Positions 59,302 to 64,000 of a stretch of DNA of 64,000 nt are shown here, piece by piece (position 1 is the first letter of the stretch; each line of letters opens with the position of its first letter). The DNA comes from Oehlia diaphana. Taxonomy: Eukaryota; Glomeromycota; Glomeromycetes; Glomerales; Glomeraceae. The DNA lies in contig QZLH01000180.1 of the NCBI GenBank assembly GCA_003833135.1, positions 61,897-125,896 of the forward strand. The letters run 5' to 3'. The position numbers and the translations under genes were made by a program. Below the pieces are notes generated by a model. That model was given only the letters and a program-made list of their open reading frames with translations. It searched no databases and was not told the origin of the DNA.

Positions 59302-59738
59302 TAGCGGTCCGATTTCGACGATCCTTTTTTTATATTGATCAGGGCAACGAGACCTATCGATTAAAAAAAAGATCATCGAATTTGGATCACTAGATCCTGA
59401 GATAATAATTTTTGGAAGTCGAATCGAGTCCGAATCGAGTCCGAATCGAATCGAATTTCAAAGGAGAAATTTGATTCGTGCGGAACACTACGCTACTCAA
59501 AGCTTAATTATACCTGTAAATTCTTCAAGAAAGCGTAATTTTGAAGAATTAAAGAACGAAACGAATGAAACTCAAAAAAATAGTGAGTAAAACTTTTTAT
59601 TTACGCACATAATAAATAGTACCTTTTCACGCCAACAACGCCAACAGGTTTATAATATTTTTTTTTTAACTAAATAGGGAAATATATTAAAGCTGATAAT
59701 TCAGATGATGAATTGTTGAACATAATTGAGCTTATTTA

Positions 59739-60738
59739 ATTTGTATTTGTCCCGAAAAAAAATTATATTAATAGATTGATTAATTTCACAATTTTCACAA
59801 GATAAAATATTTATCACATCTGAACATGAAGAATAGATAACTTTATTGACAATTCGAGCAAATAATTAATAATTTTATCGATATTTTCTTTAATTTGAGT
59901 ACAATTATGACTTCATATATACAAATAAATAAATGAGGTATAGCCATATTAAAAATAAAACAGTTATCAAAGCTTCAAACTTTTTGAGATCATAATTACA
60001 GTACATATAACCCGATTATTGAGATACCATAACCGGTTAATACTGAAATTGGCATATTTATTTTTAGATTTTGATTCGGTCATGGGCTTTGTTTATTTAG
60101 CCTCCTGAAGTAAATTATTAACTATGTATATTTTTCTATAATTAAATATGCGAGTAAAGCAAATTAGAAGCAATATTTTAATATTGTACCTTTACCTGGT
60201 TAATAAATTCCGTACTGGTTTTTTTGTTCAGCTCTAATTTTGGCTCATCCACTTTTAACAAATTAAACTCAAAGTAATTGAAAGTTAGGTTTAATTTAAA
60301 TAATAATATAGAAATACTAAACTGATAAAAACTCTTAATTTATTTTAGTCATTGAGTGTGTTATATTTGTGAGAAAGAAGAAATGTACCGAAACATAAAT
60401 TTTTTAAAGTTAAATTATTTTAATTTTCCTTTCCAAGTTAATAAATTATTTAGAAAATCAATAAATCAACGCTTGTTCTTTTTTGAGAGACTTTATTTCG
60501 ATATCTTGATTGGAAATATAATAAAAGAATTATGACGTCATTGAAATATAATGAAATTATGCTGGTAATCTCTTTGCTTTCATGCTCTAATTTTAACCAA
60601 TTTAATTAATTCATCTAGAATGGATATTAATTTACTCTTCAAATCATTTTGATATATATACATATAAATGAAATTCCTGGTATAATGTTGTTATTTTTAT
60701 GCTAACACCATATCTTGTTTAAAGTGTGAAGCCACGAT
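59739..60738. other. Intergenic, no feature seen
   Basis: AT-rich spacer between the kinase 3' end and an F-box relic. No coding or repeat signal. Confidence 0.55.
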
Positions 60739-61381
60739 TTATTGAATTTGGAGTACGGTATTTAAAATTAAAAATGTTGTATAAATATTGATTAATAAAA
60801 TTTTGATTTTGTAAATTAATTTAAAAGCAATATTAAAATAATAGCAACCATCATTTGAAAAGTTTGAAACTTCAAATATATTTATATTTGCTTCATTTTT
60901 AATAAATATTTTGAATAATGATTCATAAATTATTATTAAAAGACCATGTTTCAGGATGTGAAATTGATGATAAATTTGTATTTTGTATATTTTGTATAGA
61001 ATAAATAGCGGATTGTTCACCTGATTCTCTAACTGATAAAATTCTAACTGTAGTAATCACTTTAAAATAGATGAAAATACAATCCTAACCGTTTGATAAA
61101 ACTAGGATAATTGAATAATGTGTTTGAAGGAAATAAATTTTTATTTGATTCCATATTCGTTTAATTTTATTTTATCTTCATTTAAATTATGTAAATAAAT
61201 ATTAATAAAACCATTATTTCCAACAGAAAATGGGTTTTCCCATAATAATGGGATTGTTAAACGACAACATAGTCTATTGACTAGAATAAATGAATGTAAT
61301 ATTTCATAATCATTTATAAAGTATTTATAATTTCGTTTGTTATTTCAGGTAAATCTCCCGAAAATATCTTTGAACATGTCA
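60739..61381 (-). pseudogene. F-box protein relic
   Basis: ATG 61381 reads MTCSKIFSGDLPEITNEI, nearly the start of the F-box gene at 54111. The frame then shifts within about 20 codons into INDYEILHSFILVNRLCCRL, TIPLLWENPFSVGNNGFINI and YLHNLNED, and meets a stop (GIK-stop). A short later ORF (60739-61020) keeps SLFKIFIKNEANINIFEVS, matching LLFKIFINNEVNLRTFEI of the other copy. The C-terminal half is absent. Clearly dead, and younger than the 43-kb relic judging by similarity. Confidence 0.75.
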
Positions 61382-62444
61382 TATTGATATTGCAAAGCAA
61401 AAGAAATTAAAGAGAAAAGAGAAAAAAAGAGTAAGAGGTGTTTAAAAGTAAGGTTAATATTTGGATTATATACGATAATTGTCGCACAAAGTTGGCTTTT
61501 GTTGATTAATCGTATGTTTTAGCCAATACTAGAATAGTCAAAAATTATCCAATAATTTTTCTTATTTGTCATGTGATGGTTACGCGGCAGTTCGTAAAAT
61601 GTAAATATTCTAATGATTATAGGATTATATTTCCAAGGATCAAAAATTGGTGTCATATAGACTCTACAATTGACAAAAATCATGCAATGTAAAAGTAAAA
61701 TTTTTACATGATAGTTCGTGTGATAGGAGTAATATACTAGTATAGGTAGATGAAGATATTGTAATAATAAAATGTAATAATTTATTGGGCATAGTAAATA
61801 CAATTCGAAATCTAGTTTGTAAACACTTGATTACTAATGACTCTTTATTTACTTCTATAACTTAAAAAATACACAAAGTAAATTTTTATCCAAGAAATTT
61901 TAAATAATATTTAGGATCATTTAGATTTAGAATTTGCTATAAAAAATTTTGAATTAAAACGGTCTATAGTAGAAAATCAATTAAACTTTGAACCTTAACC
62001 TATTACTTTAGATTTCAAAATTGGAGATTATTAAAAATTTGATTGAAAAAATTTCTCATTACAAAAAAGGATTGATATCTTAAAGGGAAAATGTGATTAA
62101 TAATGTACGGCGAATTATTATTTTATTTATCATATTATATATATACTACCACATGCATGCTTTATTTAAAAATAATTCGCAAAAAATACCATATAAATAT
62201 AAATTAATAGTACGATTATTTAATCAAAAAAAAATTATTAGTCTTTGTACCACATCGTTAAAAACAATAAATTTAATAAGCTCAATATAAATTCACTAAA
62301 GTTTTTTATCTGAATCATCAGTATTAATATTTTTTCCTATTTTAATTAAAAAGAAAATTAATTTAAATTGGCATGATACTAAAATATGTTACAAGTATTA
62401 GTAAAATAAAAATTTTACTTACTAATTTTTTTACTTTTTTGTAT
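61382..62444. other. Intergenic, no gene seen
   Basis: AT-rich. ORFs at 61519-61803 (minus) and 62093-62290 (plus) are low-complexity, with no motif or splice partner. Confidence 0.5.
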
Positions 62445-62690
62445 TTCAATATTTAATTCTTCATTATTTCGCTTTCTTGAAGAATTTGCAATTAAATTAT
62501 TTAATGGACCACTAACATTTTGATGCCAAAGATTAGAGACTTGAACGGAGGAATTTATATTTTGAGTGGATGAACTAAAGAATGCATAATAAAAAATTTT
62601 AATTTTCTATTATATTATTAGTATTTTATTCATTGTAACAGTTACCTTTGAACTTTGTTTATATCAAGTTCATATTCTTTTGTAATATAC
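62445..62690 (-). other. Probable 3'-terminal exons of the minus-strand kinase gene
   Basis: Bases about 62645-62690 read YITKEYELDINKVQ and about 62450-62580 read SSTQNINSSVQ, NNLIANSSRKRNNEELNIEI and QKSKK. They match YITQEYEFDIDNIQ, SSTQNTNSA and NSSRKRNFEEL of the plus-strand kinase gene, so they were exons. The first lacks a usable AG acceptor in the needed phase (TTTTTTGAGTATATT where AG before AGTAT is expected), so splicing may fail and the protein may end at 62761. Confidence 0.5.
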
Positions 62691-62760
62691 TCAAAAAAGT
62701 ATTTAAGTTAATATAAAAATGAAATAAATAGATCATTATCTAACTGCGAGTTAGTAATCA

Positions 62761-64000
62761 TTAATATAATATACCTTGTTTAGCACTAACTGAATTAATT
62801 GAAGAAAAATCTATAGTAGAAGATTTAGAAATCAATGAACTTAATGCTCTACTTGTATAAATTGCTTTCGGATGAGGTTTATCACTAAATTCGGGTCCAA
62901 GTTTCTTTAATTGTATTAATTCCAACCTTTTTTTTTCAGCTTGTTTAAGTGCTTCTTGTATTAATTCTAATCTTTTTTTTTCAGCTTGATTAAGTTCACT
63001 TTTATTATTTCTACTTATATCAAACCATTCGTAAATATTTGTCCCCATTTCAATAGCAGTTGGTCTTTTTGAAGGATCAGAATCCCAACATCTTTTCATT
63101 AAATTAGCAAACAATTCAGGGGTATCATTTGTAATTTCAGGTCGTTTTCCATCAATAATTTCATAAATTAGATTAACATTATGTTCGACATTAGCAAAAG
63201 GTTTACAACCTGTTGTAACTTCCCACATTATCATACCAAAACTATATACATCAGATTCTTGTGAAAATGCAGCTCCTTTAAATATTTCTGGTGCAATATA
63301 AGGTATTACTCCGTATATTTCATTATTTGGTGAGGTACTATTTGCAGATTGTGATAATCCAAAGTCTCCAATTAGCCAAAATTGGTCTGATGATAATATA
63401 TTCCCACTATGAAAATCCCGATGTATAAAATTATTTATATGAATATATTGAAGTCTAAAATATAAACATTTTAGTAGTTAATAAATATAAATACAGATAA
63501 TAAGTTAATGCATTAAAAAATATAAATACCCGAATAATATATTCTCTAAAATATGTAATTTGTCTTCCCACGTAATATTTATAAAATTCTTTTGCAAATA
63601 ATTATGTAAATTTCCGCCATTTGCATATTCCATTATCAATATATATTCTTTTGTTACAGGATCTTGTGTAATACCATGAAAACCAATTATTTTAAATTTG
63701 GCAAAATCATCACTAAATTGAGAAAGTGATTTTAACTAAAGTATAAAAAATATATTAATAAATATCGAATAAAGCATATTAAAATATATACTGTAAACAT
63801 TAAATATCATTACCTCATTGAGAAAATTTTTACCAATTTTCTGTGAATTAAATAATTTTTTTAAAGCAACGTCAATATTCCTTGTACCATCTGACCAAGT
63901 TGCTTTATAAATAATACTAAATCCTCCTTCACCTATTTCCTTTAAATCTTTAAATTGAGAATATGGAATCCGCTCTGTTAAATATTTTACCATTTTACTA
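62761..64000 (-). CDS. Protein kinase (5' end outside the window), paralogue of the 56-kb kinase
   Basis: Exons seen: 63814-64000 (open to the edge), 63530-63735 and 62761-63454. They contain IGEGGFSIIYKATW, Lys in DVALKKL, LIMEYANGGNLHNYL, HRDFHSGNIL, IGDFGLSQ, IAPEIF, DVYSFGMIMWEVTTG and DPSKRPT, a full set of kinase motifs of the tyrosine-kinase-like type common in these fungi. After the domain comes AEKKRLELIQEALKQ, a short repeat unit duplicated as AEKKRLELIQLKK. If the intron at 62774 is retained the protein ends KQGILY. By analogy with the plus-strand copy, a Cys-rich N-terminus should lie beyond 64000. No frameshift is seen in the domain, so it is likely active. The two genes converge tail to tail with 2.7-3 kb between. 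Confidence 0.85.

Larger units (their letters stand above)
56435..59738 (+). pseudogene. Protein kinase with Cys-rich N-terminus, broken by frameshifts and a MITE
   Basis: ATG 56435 opens exon 1 (to 57448): paired Cys-x-x-Cys motifs (CNYCGI, CKNC, CEYC, CVVC, CSRC, CRYC, CKKC) suggest zinc ribbons over residues 30-230. A kinase domain then starts at about residue 285 (AEGGFSIIYKATW, Lys in VAVKKL). Exon 2 is 57524-57718. Exon 3 (57800-58423) has HRDIHSGNML, GDLGLSQ, IAPEIF, DIYSLGVIMWEFTTG and KRPT. Exon 2 to exon 3 does not keep frame (one base missing near 57716), and a second shift lies near 58265 before KKLGPEFSEKSHPK. Exons 58522-58567 and 58637 onward follow, interrupted by a 277-bp MITE. 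The gene resumes at SSRKRNFEEL and ends at 59738. The paralogue on the minus strand lacks the MITE. Probably dead, though errors near the gap could explain some shifts. Confidence 0.75.

Noticed and set aside
58926..59393. ORFs spanning the N gap
   Set aside because: Artificial translation through unknown bases; the flanks are MITE and exon sequence.
1..64000. CRISPR arrays, bacterial operons, tRNA or rRNA genes
   Set aside because: No regular repeat-spacer array, no Shine-Dalgarno-type gene clusters, and no cloverleaf or B-box I could trust; the sequence is eukaryotic throughout.

Overview
The window is AT-rich nuclear DNA of a fungus. Its genes carry many short introns (mostly GT-AG, about 50-120 nt), and the accessory genes belong to families expanded in arbuscular-mycorrhizal fungi. 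Several peptides resemble Rhizophagus (Glomeromycotina) families as I remember them: Cys-rich-N-terminus kinases, tandem kinase-like proteins, F-box proteins, BTB proteins, OTT_1508-like deaminases and many decayed hypothetical genes. I place it in or near Rhizophagus by inference; no search was run.

Layout. 1-7 kb: tandem-repeat tail, a decayed multi-exon gene (minus), a deaminase gene carrying a 197-bp hAT-type MITE whose ends and target duplication form a possible intron, and a BTB gene. 7.6-23.4 kb is the conserved core: an RNase III-domain protein, a Sec14/SFH5-like lipid-transfer protein, a seven-helix membrane protein, a DUF924 protein, mitoribosomal mS23, retromer VPS35 and a PP28/PDAP1-family phosphoprotein. 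I reconstructed these exon by exon and all close in frame. 23.4-32 kb is repeat-rich with gene relics. 32-35 kb holds one gene combining an N-terminal helical domain, a pseudokinase and a kinase. 35-39.9 kb is mostly empty.

40-64 kb is accessory. It holds an intact F-box gene, three broken or decayed F-box copies, a second copy of the 26-kb relic family on the other strand, and two convergent paralogous kinase genes. One of those kinases is broken by two apparent frameshifts and by a second hAT-type MITE; the other runs off the right edge. A 320-N gap is flanked by identical 225-bp sequence and is probably an assembly artefact.

The core genes do unrelated housekeeping work (endosomal recycling, lipid transfer, mitochondrial translation, RNA processing). 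The accessory part is a birth-and-death landscape of signalling (kinase) and ubiquitin-adaptor-type (F-box, BTB) genes. The most unusual observation is the MITE at 4967-5163: its TAAGG...CCTTA ends plus an 8-bp duplication beginning and ending in G create GTAAGG...CTTAG and restore the host reading frame, which is how introner elements behave.
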